DNA from: Hyphomicrobiales bacterium
GTDB lineage: Bacteria; Pseudomonadota; Alphaproteobacteria; Rhizobiales; Rhizobiaceae
Direction: 5' to 3'
Assembly: GCA_002709005.1 (NCBI GenBank)
Contig: PAPH01000071.1
Location: 1 to 59,360 of the forward strand
DNA: 59,360 nucleotides
The notes below the pieces were generated by a model. The model saw only the letters and a program-made list of their open reading frames with translations, ran no database searches and was not told the origin of the DNA. A program made the position numbers and the translations under genes. Positions 48,958 through 57,147 of this stretch are shown here, piece after piece; the stretch's first letter is position 1; the number at the start of each line of letters is the position of its first letter.

Positions 48958-50670
48958 TCACGTCGGGTCGGCATATTTGTCGAGCGCGTGCAGTTCCGGG
49001 AGATAGTCGGCATATTTCCGCCAGCCGCGTTTGGTGGGATCGTAGATCGGTTGTCTGACCTGGGTCACCGACGCGGTCTGCACGCTGCGCTTTGTCTTGT
49101 GGAATTCAAGACATTCAGGAACGAATTCCAGATCGCAGGCGGCCAGCAACCTGCGGATTTCGGCTTCCGGATCCTTCACCATCTTGGCGTGATCCATCTC
49201 GATGATGTCGGCCCCGAACAGCGAATACCAGTGATCCATGATTTTTCGGTAGAGCCCGTAATAGTGGATCAGGTCATCAAGGTCGTAGCTGTATGCCAAC
49301 CCCTCATTGGTGAAGTTCGTCCTGTAATTCGAGAGGCAGACCTCTCTTGCGTCACGTAGACAATGAATGATCCTGGAATTGGGAAGGATGAGACGGATGA
49401 GGCCGATGCGGAGAAAATTGTGCGGCATCTTGTCGACAATGAAACGCACATTCCGCTCGAACTCGCGAACACGTTCGATGTAGCTCTGTCCCAATCTCGC
49501 GGCCATTGCCCTGGTAATCTTGCCAGCAAACTCCGGCAGACTGTCGGACGGCACGCCGTATTCCCGGCTCTTGTGTTTCAGCAGGTTCAGGGTCGCCAGT
49601 TCGCCCGCACCGTAGACATCGGGGTGGCTGGCGAGAATCTGTTCCGTCAAAGTCGTGCCCGATCGCGGCATGCCGAGGACGAAGATGGGGGTTTCGTCGG
49701 GGCATCCGAAGCCTTCGCGTTGGGCGAAGAAATCTGCGTTGAAAACCGCGATCGTCTGATCAAATTCATCCTCGGTTTTCGAACGGTCGTACTCGAGAGA
49801 CCGCCGTTTTCCGGCATTTGCAGATCTGAGGTGACGGGCAGCGGATTCGAAGTTTCCCCGCTTGTGCTCTATGTCGCTGAGCGCGAAATCGTAGGCCGGA
49901 CGTTCTTTCGACGTTTCGGGAAGATTGTCGCGAGCAGCCGCCACCTTGGCAATTTCATCCTCGGAGAGCTCCGAGAGCCCCACCAGACCGAGCACGAAAT
50001 CGGACTTGAATTCCTCGCTTGCCGCCACCTTGCGCATGGATTTTTCCGCTTCCTCGAAGTTTCCGAGGTTGCGATAGGCTGTACCCAGTCCGAGATTTGC
50101 ATCCTTGTCTGCCGGATCGATCGCCAACACGCGCCGGAACTGGGCCGCGGCCTTCTCCGCATCATTGTCCCTCATCAGAATGTGGCCGTACTGAAGGAGG
50201 AGTTCGATATTTCGGGGCGCAAGTTCGACGGCCTTGGCGAGCAACGGAACTGCTTTCTCCAGGTAGCCCAGTTTCGATTCGATATTGGCCAGATTCACAT
50301 AGGCTTCAGGCGCTGAAGGTTTGAGACGTATTGCGGTCTGCAGACTTGCCCGGGCCTCGAAAGGTTGATCGACAGCCGCTAGTGCCAGCCCCAGATTGGC
50401 GTGGGCATCGGCATTCTTGCGGTCGCGCGCGATGGAGGTGCGGAAAAAGCGGATCGCATCGTCATACTGTTCCGCGCCGAATGCCAGGATCCCGATGATC
50501 AGGTTGGCATTCGGATCCTCGGCATCGATTGCGAGCATGCGACGGCAGGTTGCCTCGCATTCATGCAGCCTGCCGGTTTGATAGAACGAAAGGGCCTGAT
50601 GGGCGAGCTGTGCCAGTTGAGGCGAGTTGACCGCGCGATGTCCGGTCAAACGAGTTTGCTTGCGGGTCAT
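48958..50670 (-). CDS. TPR-sulfotransferase protein, copy 2
   Basis: A 570-residue paralogue of copy 1 with the same order: TPR repeats (about 20-300, for example HANLGLALAAVDQPFEARAS) and a C-terminal sulfotransferase domain with FVLGMPRSGTTLTEQILASH (core MPRSGTTLTEQ) and IIHCLRDAREVCLSNYRTNF. Both copies open with a basic MxRKQxRL and end in RRGWRKYA.YLPEL..LDKYA-like sequence. The two lie in tandem, 211 bp apart, a clear duplication. By impression the DNA of this copy is less GC-rich than copy 1. The acceptor of the sulfate is unknown. Confidence 0.88.
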   Translation of the reverse strand: MTRKQTRLTGHRAVNSPQLAQLAHQALSFYQTGRLHECEATCRRMLAIDAEDPNANLIIGILAFGAEQYDDAIRFFRTSIARDRKNADAHANLGLALAAVDQPFEARASLQTAIRLKPSAPEAYVNLANIESKLGYLEKAVPLLAKAVELAPRNIELLLQYGHILMRDNDAEKAAAQFRRVLAIDPADKDANLGLGTAYRNLGNFEEAEKSMRKVAASEEFKSDFVLGLVGLSELSEDEIAKVAAARDNLPETSKERPAYDFALSDIEHKRGNFESAARHLRSANAGKRRSLEYDRSKTEDEFDQTIAVFNADFFAQREGFGCPDETPIFVLGMPRSGTTLTEQILASHPDVYGAGELATLNLLKHKSREYGVPSDSLPEFAGKITRAMAARLGQSYIERVREFERNVRFIVDKMPHNFLRIGLIRLILPNSRIIHCLRDAREVCLSNYRTNFTNEGLAYSYDLDDLIHYYGLYRKIMDHWYSLFGADIIEMDHAKMVKDPEAEIRRLLAACDLEFVPECLEFHKTKRSVQTASVTQVRQPIYDPTKRGWRKYADYLPELHALDKYADPT

Positions 50671-50766
50671 GTGACGCTCCTGTGTCCGGGGTCGGCCGGA
50701 AGGTCGTTAGGGTCCTGCCCCTGATAGTCCACAGATGCCGCCACGGTCAGCGCCGCACGGCCGCTC

Positions 50767-51750
50767 TCAATGCTGAAGCGAGTTCAGTGCGCGGGCGCAT
50801 TGCTGGAGATCGTTTGTGGCGAGATGCGCATAGCGCAGCGTCATCTGGATCGTCTGGTGACCAAGGAACGTCTGCACGCGGCGCAGATCGATGCCGGCCT
50901 GGACGAGACGCGATGCGCAGGTGTGGCGCAGGATGTGCGGCACCATGTTGGGATCGCTCTCGAGTCCGCATTCCTTCTTGGAGGCATCCCAGTTGTACTT
51001 GAAGTTCTGGTAGGGGATGTCGAGGAACGGACCCGCGCTGCGGCTGAACTCGCGGCATGCTTCAAGTGCCGCCTGTGCGCGCTCGGTCAGCGGTATCGTC
51101 CGGCTGCGGCCCGATTTGGTGATCCAGAAGGTGGCGTTTCCGTTCTGGATATCGCCCCATTTCAGCGCCAGAGCCTCGCCAACGCGCGCGCCGGTATCGA
51201 TCAGGAAGACCGCCAGCAGTTCATGGTGCGGATTCCGGGCGCCGATGGATTGGAAGATGCGGCGCTCCTCGTCACTGGTCAGGAACCGGACGCGGCCGTT
51301 GCGCTCTCTCAGCCTCAGATATGTTGGTAGCCTGGCGATGTGTCCCCCCCGTTCAGCCTTCTTCAGCAGCTTGAATATCGCCGCCAGTTTGCGGTTGATC
51401 GTGGAGTTGCGGTTGCCCTTCTTGCGGTAGTAGCCGACAAGGGCATCGATCGTGGCATCGTCGAATTCGGAAATGGAGTGGCTTCGGAGAAAATCGTTCG
51501 CTTCGAAAATGAAGAGCTTGCAGGTGCTCTTGTGCTGACCGTTTTCCCAGAGAATATCGGAGTAAAGGCGCCAGAAATCGGCAAGCGTCGAAACATAGTC
51601 GACGCCAGCGGTCCGTACGCTCGCAGAAGTGGTATCCCCGCCCAGAGCTCTGCTACCCGAAAAATCACTACTCCCCCCGCTACCCGGATCAAAAATAGCC
51701 AAGAACGCAACACATACTTTTGAGCTTCTGTAAGGAAGCTGACATTTCAT
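50767..51750 (-). CDS. Tyrosine-type site-specific recombinase
   Basis: A 327-residue integrase with a SAM-like N-terminal core-binding domain (about 50-135) and a catalytic domain carrying all the expected residues: R in DTGARVGEALALKWGD, K in WITKSGRSR, HxLR in VPHILRHTCASRL, H in TFLGHQTIQMTLRYAH and the nucleophilic Y in LRYAHL. It cuts and rejoins DNA for integration, excision or inversion. No other phage or plasmid genes are near it and I find no att duplication. CCGGAGAA lies before the ATG at 51750, within a hairpin (51757-51787). Confidence 0.9.
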   Translation of the reverse strand: MKCQLPYRSSKVCVAFLAIFDPGSGGSSDFSGSRALGGDTTSASVRTAGVDYVSTLADFWRLYSDILWENGQHKSTCKLFIFEANDFLRSHSISEFDDATIDALVGYYRKKGNRNSTINRKLAAIFKLLKKAERGGHIARLPTYLRLRERNGRVRFLTSDEERRIFQSIGARNPHHELLAVFLIDTGARVGEALALKWGDIQNGNATFWITKSGRSRTIPLTERAQAALEACREFSRSAGPFLDIPYQNFKYNWDASKKECGLESDPNMVPHILRHTCASRLVQAGIDLRRVQTFLGHQTIQMTLRYAHLATNDLQQCARALNSLQH

Positions 51751-51756
51751 GCACTA

Positions 51757-51787
51757 TTCTCCGGCATGGGCGAGCCATGCCGGAGAA
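51757..51787 (-). terminator. Hairpin after the porin gene that contains the integrase ribosome site
   Basis: A perfect 13-bp inverted repeat (TTCTCCGGCATGG / CCATGCCGGAGAA) with a 5-base loop, 25 bp after the porin stop. On the reverse strand the downstream arm ends GCCGGAGAA, seven bases before the integrase ATG, so the arm also holds its ribosome-binding site. There is no T-run after it. Confidence 0.7.
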
Positions 51788-51812
51788 ATTGTCGGTCGGA
51801 AACCAGGTTTCC

Positions 51813-52979
51813 TTAGAACGAGCGCTGGACGCGCACGCCGCCGCCGAACATGTCGCCCGACACGCTGTCGACGTACTGGATTTCCGGGGTAACGGTCAGG
51901 CCCGGGACCAGTTCGTACGCGATGTTCGCGGTGATCGCCCATTCGTCGTCGACGACGGCGCCGTTGCTTTCGGTCCAGTCGACTTCGAAGTTGAATGCAC
52001 CCTTGTCGGAGAAGGCGTAGGAACCACCGGCCGAAACGCCGAAGGTGTCGAAGCCAGCGCCGCCGTTACCCCAGGTGGTGTAACCGGACTCGTTTTCACC
52101 GTACATCAGCATGGCGAAGAGCGAGAAGGCGTCGTTGATGTTGACGTCGGCGCGGATCTTGCCGGCCCAACCGCCGGTGGTTGCGCCATCGCGGCTGTCC
52201 CAAGCGGCAACGGCCGACAGGTCAACCATGCCGAAGGTTGCGCCGAGACCGACCACGACGTGCGGCATGTAGTCGTCGATGCCCCAGCCCTGGCCGTGGC
52301 TGCCGCTCACGCCGGTGAGAGCTGCTGCACTGTAGGCAGTACCCGTACCACCCCAGTTGTCGTCGCCGGTTTCCAGAGCGATACCAGCCCGGAAAGCGCC
52401 ACCGGTGTAGGTGTAGCTGATCAGGTTGGTGTCGAACGGGCCGTAGCCGCCGAGCGGGGTATCGTTGATGATCGCGCCGGCATAACCGGTCCAGGTGGTG
52501 AAGAACGATTCGTCCTTACCAACGCGGAGACCGCCGAGCTGGATCCAGGCGAAGTTCAGCGACCAGCGGCTGTCGGTGTCGTAGCCGGGAGCTGCGCCGG
52601 AAGTGCCCGTGGTGAAGTAGTTCTGTGCGCTACCCCAGTTGAAACGGGTCTCGGTGTAGGTGCGCAGGGTGCCGAGTTCGGTTTCCGAAGCGGTCGAGGT
52701 GCGCAGCGACAGACGGGTGTTGTGAGCGTAGGTGCCCTCACCGGTGGTGCTGGTGCGTTCGAAAAGCTCACCGCCGAAAACGTCGAAACGGACGTAGCCG
52801 TGGATGCGCAGGCAGGTTTCGGTGCCCGGGATGTAGAAGAAGCCGGTGCCGAATGCGTCGCAAACGCGGACATATTCAACGGGCTCGGGCTCGGCTGCGA
52901 TGATGGCATCGGCTGCACGAGCACCGGAAACTGCAACGAGAGCTGCAGCGGAGCCGAGGAGAAGGCTCTTGATGTTCAT
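51813..52979 (-). CDS. Outer-membrane porin, RopA-like, first copy
   Basis: A 388-residue porin of the alphaproteobacterial porin_2 family: signal peptide (MNIKSLLLGSAAALVAVSGA) with cleavage after ARA, then VRVCDAFGTGFFYIPGTETC, LRIHGYVRFDVFGGE and a 16-strand-type beta-barrel ending in aromatic VRVQRSF, the C-terminal phenylalanine expected for outer-membrane insertion. It forms a general diffusion channel. GGAGG precedes the ATG at 52979. The first 71 bases and the 18-base leader are identical to the second porin that begins at 59290 on the other strand. Confidence 0.95.
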   Translation of the reverse strand: MNIKSLLLGSAAALVAVSGARAADAIIAAEPEPVEYVRVCDAFGTGFFYIPGTETCLRIHGYVRFDVFGGELFERTSTTGEGTYAHNTRLSLRTSTASETELGTLRTYTETRFNWGSAQNYFTTGTSGAAPGYDTDSRWSLNFAWIQLGGLRVGKDESFFTTWTGYAGAIINDTPLGGYGPFDTNLISYTYTGGAFRAGIALETGDDNWGGTGTAYSAAALTGVSGSHGQGWGIDDYMPHVVVGLGATFGMVDLSAVAAWDSRDGATTGGWAGKIRADVNINDAFSLFAMLMYGENESGYTTWGNGGAGFDTFGVSAGGSYAFSDKGAFNFEVDWTESNGAVVDDEWAITANIAYELVPGLTVTPEIQYVDSVSGDMFGGGVRVQRSF

Positions 52980-53120
52980 GGTTGACCTCCAGTCAAATAT
53001 GAAAATCAAGGCATGAAAGAGCCGCACGCTGGCCTGCTCCCGAACAGCCGTTCGGGACCTGGTTTTCAAGGAGAAACGCGGTAAAAACGGGCGTTGAAAG
53101 GTGCCTGCGGAGACCGAAGG

Positions 53121-53852
53121 TCAGGTAATGCGTGTCAGGTAGTGGAAATGGCGTGTGTCGCAGAAGCTTTTCCGCAGTTCCACGGGTTTCTGTTCGAAGG
53201 TTGCTGCGAACCGTTCGACGAGCAGGATGGGTTCGCCGGGCTTGAGCTGCAGGACTTCCGCCCGCGATTGATCAACCGCGACCGCCTTGAGCCGTTCCGT
53301 TACGTCGACGACGCGGATTCCGAACTTGTGCTCGTAATATTCATAGGGCGTTTCGAAGACGGAGCTCCAGCGGCCCCAGTCATAACCGGGAAAATCCTCG
53401 CTGCGGACCGAAAGAATGTCGGCGATTACCGGAACGCCGTCGATCAAGCGCTTTCTGTAGGTGCGGTGGACCTTGCGCCCGCGCGCCAGGCCGAGAAGCT
53501 CGCGTTCCTCGTCGGAGGCGATGAACTCGTCTTCGGCTATGATCACGTCCCGGGGGAAGATCTTGGTGCCCCGGTCGGGAACGACGCGGAAATAGTGATC
53601 GATGGCCGAACTCGGCGAGTGGCTTTGCACGAAAGTGCCTTTCCCGCGGCGACGCACGATCAACCCTTCGTGCACCAGCCCTTCGAGCGCCTTGCGGATG
53701 GTGCCGACACTGACCGAATAGTCGTCCGCCAGCTTCAGTTCGGTGGGGAGCAGCGCACCCGCGGCCCACTCGCCGGTGGCCAGTCGTGCCTTCAAAAGAT
53801 CGCGAATCTGAAGATGGACAGGCCGTTTGTCAGGCGTTTCGAGAAGAACCAT
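53121..53852 (-). CDS. GntR/HutC-family transcription regulator (UTRA domain)
   Basis: A 243-residue regulator: an N-terminal winged helix (VHLQIRDLLKARLATGEW, LADDYSVSVGTIRKALEGLV, RRRGKGTFV) and a C-terminal UTRA ligand domain (about 85-240, HRTYRKRLIDGVPVIADIL, RFAATFEQKPVELRKSFC). It is divergent from the FAD oxidoreductase/TRAP unit and is the likely regulator of that unit, sensing its substrate. Start at the ATG at 53852, with a poor ribosome site; a TTG at 53888 would lengthen it by twelve residues. AT-rich imperfect repeats lie in the shared promoter region. Confidence 0.88.
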   Translation of the reverse strand: MVLLETPDKRPVHLQIRDLLKARLATGEWAAGALLPTELKLADDYSVSVGTIRKALEGLVHEGLIVRRRGKGTFVQSHSPSSAIDHYFRVVPDRGTKIFPRDVIIAEDEFIASDEERELLGLARGRKVHRTYRKRLIDGVPVIADILSVRSEDFPGYDWGRWSSVFETPYEYYEHKFGIRVVDVTERLKAVAVDQSRAEVLQLKPGEPILLVERFAATFEQKPVELRKSFCDTRHFHYLTRIT

Positions 53853-53965
53853 CGCTTTCACCGCATTCAAAGTTCCAGCCCCGCGCAAAGGAGCTTCGTG
53901 GACGAGGGTAGACGACCGATCCCGCCGGAATCCAGCCGTACCAGGGCATTCAGCCTTTCATCAAA

Positions 53966-54007
53966 TCTATATAGTTTAGAGTAGCTAGTGAAAAGTATGC
54001 CGTATGC
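53966..54007. promoter_or_regulatory. Candidate operator region between the GntR regulator and the FAD/TRAP unit
   Basis: An imperfect palindrome TCTATATAGTTTAGA (53966-53980) and a direct repeat GTATGC-C-GTATGC (53995-54007) lie in an AT-rich patch of the divergent gap. Either might bind the GntR protein, but neither matches the HutC consensus exactly. Confidence 0.3.
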
Positions 54008-54105
54008 ACGTCCCTTTTTGCGCCGCGTCATCGTCCGCCGGCGTTTGACTGCGGCCCCCCAAGTCCCTCTGATTTAGGGAGAATTTAATCACAGGGATCG
54101 TGAAT

Positions 54106-55446
54106 ATGAATGTAATTCAGACAGATGTTGTCGTCGTTGGCGGCGGAGTGACGGGAGTGGTTGCGGCGCTGGTCGCCAGCCGGGCCGGGGCGAAGACGAT
54201 TCTGCTCGAATCCCGCACCTTCGTCGGCGGCAACGCCACCACCGGTCTTTGCCTGCACAGCTTTCTCACCCGCGACCGCCGCCAGGTGGTGTTCGGACTT
54301 GCCCAGGAAATCGTCGAGCGCCTTCAGGCACTTGGCGGCTCCGTTGGCCATGTTCCCTATGACGGCTTCGTCAGCGCGGTGACACCCGTCGACGGCGATA
54401 TCTTTCGAGTGGCGGTCACCGAAATGCTGGCCGAAGCCGGTGTCCAGATCATCTATGGATGCAACGTCGTCGGTGCTGAGGCAAATGACGGCTACGTCAG
54501 TCACCTGACCGTTGCCATGAAGGGCGGGCTGCGGCGTATCGAGGCCAATTCCTTCATCGATTCGACCGGCGACGGCGATGTCGCCGCCTATGCCGGCGCC
54601 ACGGTGCGGATCGGCGACAGCAAGACCGGCAAGATGCAGCCCGTTTCGATGCTGATGCGGTTTTTCAACGTCGATACCCGCCGCATCGCCCAGGAAATCG
54701 GTGAGGTCAATCCGGCCATGGCGACGAAGGACGGCGGCGAGCCGTTCCCGGTCTATTTCAACGGCACGTTCAGCAAATGGAACGATGTGATCCGGGAGGA
54801 GAAGATCTTCCCCAATGAGGACCACAAGGTGTTCTTCAACACGACATGGCCGAACCAGATCAACGTCAACACATCCGCGGTCTTCAATGTCGACGGCACC
54901 GATCCGGTGGCCCTGTCCAAGGCCACGGTGGATCTTACCCGGCAGGTCCGCAAGGCGGGTGACTTCCTCAAGAAGCACGTTCCCGGCTTCGAGAACGGCT
55001 ATTACATTCCGGCCATTTTCGCAGGCGTTCGCGAAACGCGTAACATATTGGGAGAATACGAGATTCAGGACGAGGATGTGCTCTCCGGCCGCAAGTTCGA
55101 GGATACGATCGGCGAGATCTGCTTCCCCGTCGACATCCACGACCCGGATACCGGACAGGCGCATTTCCACGACATCGGCGGCGACGGCGCCTTCGACGTT
55201 CCGTATCGCTCGCTGGTCCCGAAGGGCTTTTCCAACATGCTTGTCGCCGGACGCTGCATTTCGGCGACGTCGTTCGCCCACGGGGCAACGCGCAACATGG
55301 CGCCCTGCATGGTCACTGGCGAAGCAGCCGGCGTGGCCGCGGCGCGGGCGCTGCGCACCAATACCCCGGTCGCCAATATCGATGTTCCGGGGCTTCAGAA
55401 GGAATTGAACGAGGGAGGCGTCTATCTCGGGTCGAAGGCCGCCTGA
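54106..55446 (+). CDS. FAD-dependent oxidoreductase of unknown substrate
   Basis: A 446-residue flavoprotein of the FAD_oxidored family. The dinucleotide-binding N-terminus is TDVVVVGGGVTGVVAALVAS, followed by GGNATTGLCLHSFLTRDRR (FAD contact), FIDSTGDGDVAAYAGA and the late AGRCISATSFAHGATRNMAP. It probably oxidises a carboxylate or hydroxy acid brought in by the TRAP system downstream. I take the ATG at 54106, eight bases after AGGGA, over a GTG at 54100. It is divergent from a GntR regulator. A strong hairpin at 55458-55490 follows. Confidence 0.82.
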   Translation: MNVIQTDVVVVGGGVTGVVAALVASRAGAKTILLESRTFVGGNATTGLCLHSFLTRDRRQVVFGLAQEIVERLQALGGSVGHVPYDGFVSAVTPVDGDIFRVAVTEMLAEAGVQIIYGCNVVGAEANDGYVSHLTVAMKGGLRRIEANSFIDSTGDGDVAAYAGATVRIGDSKTGKMQPVSMLMRFFNVDTRRIAQEIGEVNPAMATKDGGEPFPVYFNGTFSKWNDVIREEKIFPNEDHKVFFNTTWPNQINVNTSAVFNVDGTDPVALSKATVDLTRQVRKAGDFLKKHVPGFENGYYIPAIFAGVRETRNILGEYEIQDEDVLSGRKFEDTIGEICFPVDIHDPDTGQAHFHDIGGDGAFDVPYRSLVPKGFSNMLVAGRCISATSFAHGATRNMAPCMVTGEAAGVAAARALRTNTPVANIDVPGLQKELNEGGVYLGSKAA

Positions 55447-55457
55447 GATACTCCGTC

Positions 55458-55490
55458 ATGCTGCCCGGCCGTTCACCGGCCGAGCAGCAT
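55458..55490 (+). terminator. Hairpin between the FAD oxidoreductase and the TRAP genes
   Basis: A long stem (ATGCTGC/GCAGCAT, one mismatch, then CGGCCG/CGGCCG) with a 5-base loop 12 bp after the FAD gene stop, followed by TGATTTTG. It can act as a partial terminator or as a stabilising 3' end, giving unequal expression of oxidoreductase and binding protein. Confidence 0.55.
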
Positions 55491-55560
55491 TGATTTTGAG
55501 GAGAAGTGCTGCCAGTCCAATGGCAGCGGGAAACGAAGGTTCATGATAGGGAGGAAAATC

Positions 55561-56565
55561 ATGACGATAGCCACCACAACATCGCGTCTTCTCGCGGGCG
55601 CTCTGATCGGCGTCTCGGCAATGGGTTTCGCGCTTTCGCCGGCGCTCGCCAAGACGCTCAAGCTGGCGCATGTCCAGCCGGAAAGCCATGCCTTTCACAA
55701 GGGCGCGGTGGCCTTCAAGGAGGCGCTCGAGGAAGCCTCCGGCGGCGAACTGAAGGTCGACATCTTTTCCAACGGCGTGATGGGCAACGAGCGCGACCTG
55801 CTCGAAGCGCTGCAGATCGGCACCGTCGACGCCATCAGCGTGACCTCGGCCCTTACCGGCACCTTCAACGATGACTACCAGGTCTTCAGCCTGCCGTTCC
55901 TGTTCGACAGCTACGAGCATGCCTTCGCCGCCATGGACTCCGAGGATATCCGCGGCAAGATCGAACCGGATCTGATCGACGCCGGCATCCGCCCGATCGC
56001 CTACTGGATCGGCGGCGCGCGCAGTTATTACGGCCTTCAGCCCGTTGAAAACATTGGCGATCTTTCCGGCCTGAAGCTGCGGACCATGGAAGCGCCGTAC
56101 TACGTTCGCGCCTGGGAAGATCTCGGCGCGATCCCGACGCCCTTGCCCTTCGGCGAGGTCTACATGGCGCTGCAGACGAAGATGGTCGATGGCGCCGAAG
56201 GCGGCATCAACACCTATGTCAGCAAGAAGTTCTACGAGGTCGCGCCCAATGTCGCGATGATCAACTACGTCTATTCCGTCCAGCTTCTCCATATGTCGCA
56301 GAACACCTGGAGCGGGTTGAGCGAGGAGGAGCAGGGCTGGGTAACCGAAGCGGCGAAGAAATCCGCCGAGGTGGAGCGCCAGTTCGTGCTCGACGAGGAT
56401 GCCTCGCTCGAGGAGACGTTGAAGTCGCATGACGTGAAGGTGACGCATCCCGAGATCGGTCCGTTCCAGGACAAGGTCGAAGAGGTGTACACCATGTTCC
56501 GTGACGAGTTCGGCGAGGAAACTGCCAAGCTGGTCGACGAAATCCGGGAGCTGAAACCGGAATAA
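55561..56565 (+). CDS. dctP: TRAP transporter solute-binding protein (DctP family)
   Basis: A 334-residue periplasmic binding protein: signal peptide (LLAGALIGVSAMGFALSPAL) and the DctP fold, with LKLAHVQPESHAFHKGAVAF, NERDLLEALQIGTVDAISV, GLKLRTMEAPYYVRAWEDLG containing the arginine that grips the ligand carboxylate, and PFGEVYMALQTKMVDGAEGG. It captures an organic acid for the DctQM permease. GGGAGG precedes the ATG at 55561. The ligand is unknown; the gene symbol states the family only. Confidence 0.93.
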   Translation: MTIATTTSRLLAGALIGVSAMGFALSPALAKTLKLAHVQPESHAFHKGAVAFKEALEEASGGELKVDIFSNGVMGNERDLLEALQIGTVDAISVTSALTGTFNDDYQVFSLPFLFDSYEHAFAAMDSEDIRGKIEPDLIDAGIRPIAYWIGGARSYYGLQPVENIGDLSGLKLRTMEAPYYVRAWEDLGAIPTPLPFGEVYMALQTKMVDGAEGGINTYVSKKFYEVAPNVAMINYVYSVQLLHMSQNTWSGLSEEEQGWVTEAAKKSAEVERQFVLDEDASLEETLKSHDVKVTHPEIGPFQDKVEEVYTMFRDEFGEETAKLVDEIRELKPE

Positions 56566-56592
56566 GCCAGATTGGCGGGAGGAGTAAGGTCC

Positions 56593-57147
56593 GTGGAGGA
56601 GAATGCAGGTCATGCCGCGGGCGATCGGGAGATCGCCCGCCGGAGATATCCGTTTTATTTCCGCTTCATCGACAAGGGGCTCGAATTCATCTGCGGGGCC
56701 CTGCTGGTGGAGATCGTAATTCTCCTCTTCGCCAACGTGATCGCGCGCTACGTCTTCGCCGTATCCCTGCATTGGGCGGACGAGGTGGTGCGCTATTCCT
56801 TCACCTGGCTGTCCTTCCTTTCGGGCGCCCTCGTCATGCGCTTCGGCGGGCATATGGCGATGGACATGTTCACCGACGCCTTTCCGGTGAAGATGGCCCG
56901 CGCGCTGCGCATCACAGTCGAACTCGCCGTGATCATTTTCCTTGTGATTCTCGTTATTTACTCTTGGCAGATGGCTCAGATCACTGCCGGGCAGAAATCG
57001 AGCACGCTCAGGATCTCGATGTTCTGGGTCTACCTCGCGGCACCCGTCGGCAGTGCCTTCATGCTCTATTATTCGCTGCGACGCCTGGGCGGCTTCCTGC
57101 GCGGTTCGCCGACGATGCAGCTCGATGAGAGAGAAGCCATTCAATGA
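56593..57147 (+). CDS. dctQ: TRAP transporter small permease subunit (DctQ family)
   Basis: A 184-residue four-helix membrane protein of the DctQ family; LLVEIVILLFANVIARYVFA and ISMFWVYLAAPVGSAFMLYY are two of the helices, and VSLHWADEVVRYSFTWLSFL is the typical conserved middle segment. It supports the large permease subunit. The start is taken as GTG at 56593 with GGGAGGAG at good spacing; an upstream TTG at 56572 would add seven residues. Its stop overlaps the dctM ATG by four bases. Confidence 0.88.
   Translation: MEENAGHAAGDREIARRRYPFYFRFIDKGLEFICGALLVEIVILLFANVIARYVFAVSLHWADEVVRYSFTWLSFLSGALVMRFGGHMAMDMFTDAFPVKMARALRITVELAVIIFLVILVIYSWQMAQITAGQKSSTLRISMFWVYLAAPVGSAFMLYYSLRRLGGFLRGSPTMQLDEREAIQ

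Noticed and set aside
47037..53000. A prophage or integrative element around the recombinase
   Set aside because: No structural phage, replication or conjugation genes, no tRNA-bordered att repeat at its side, and the neighbours are ordinary cellular genes; tRNA-Ser is 7 kb away with no visible duplicate of its 3' end near the integrase.
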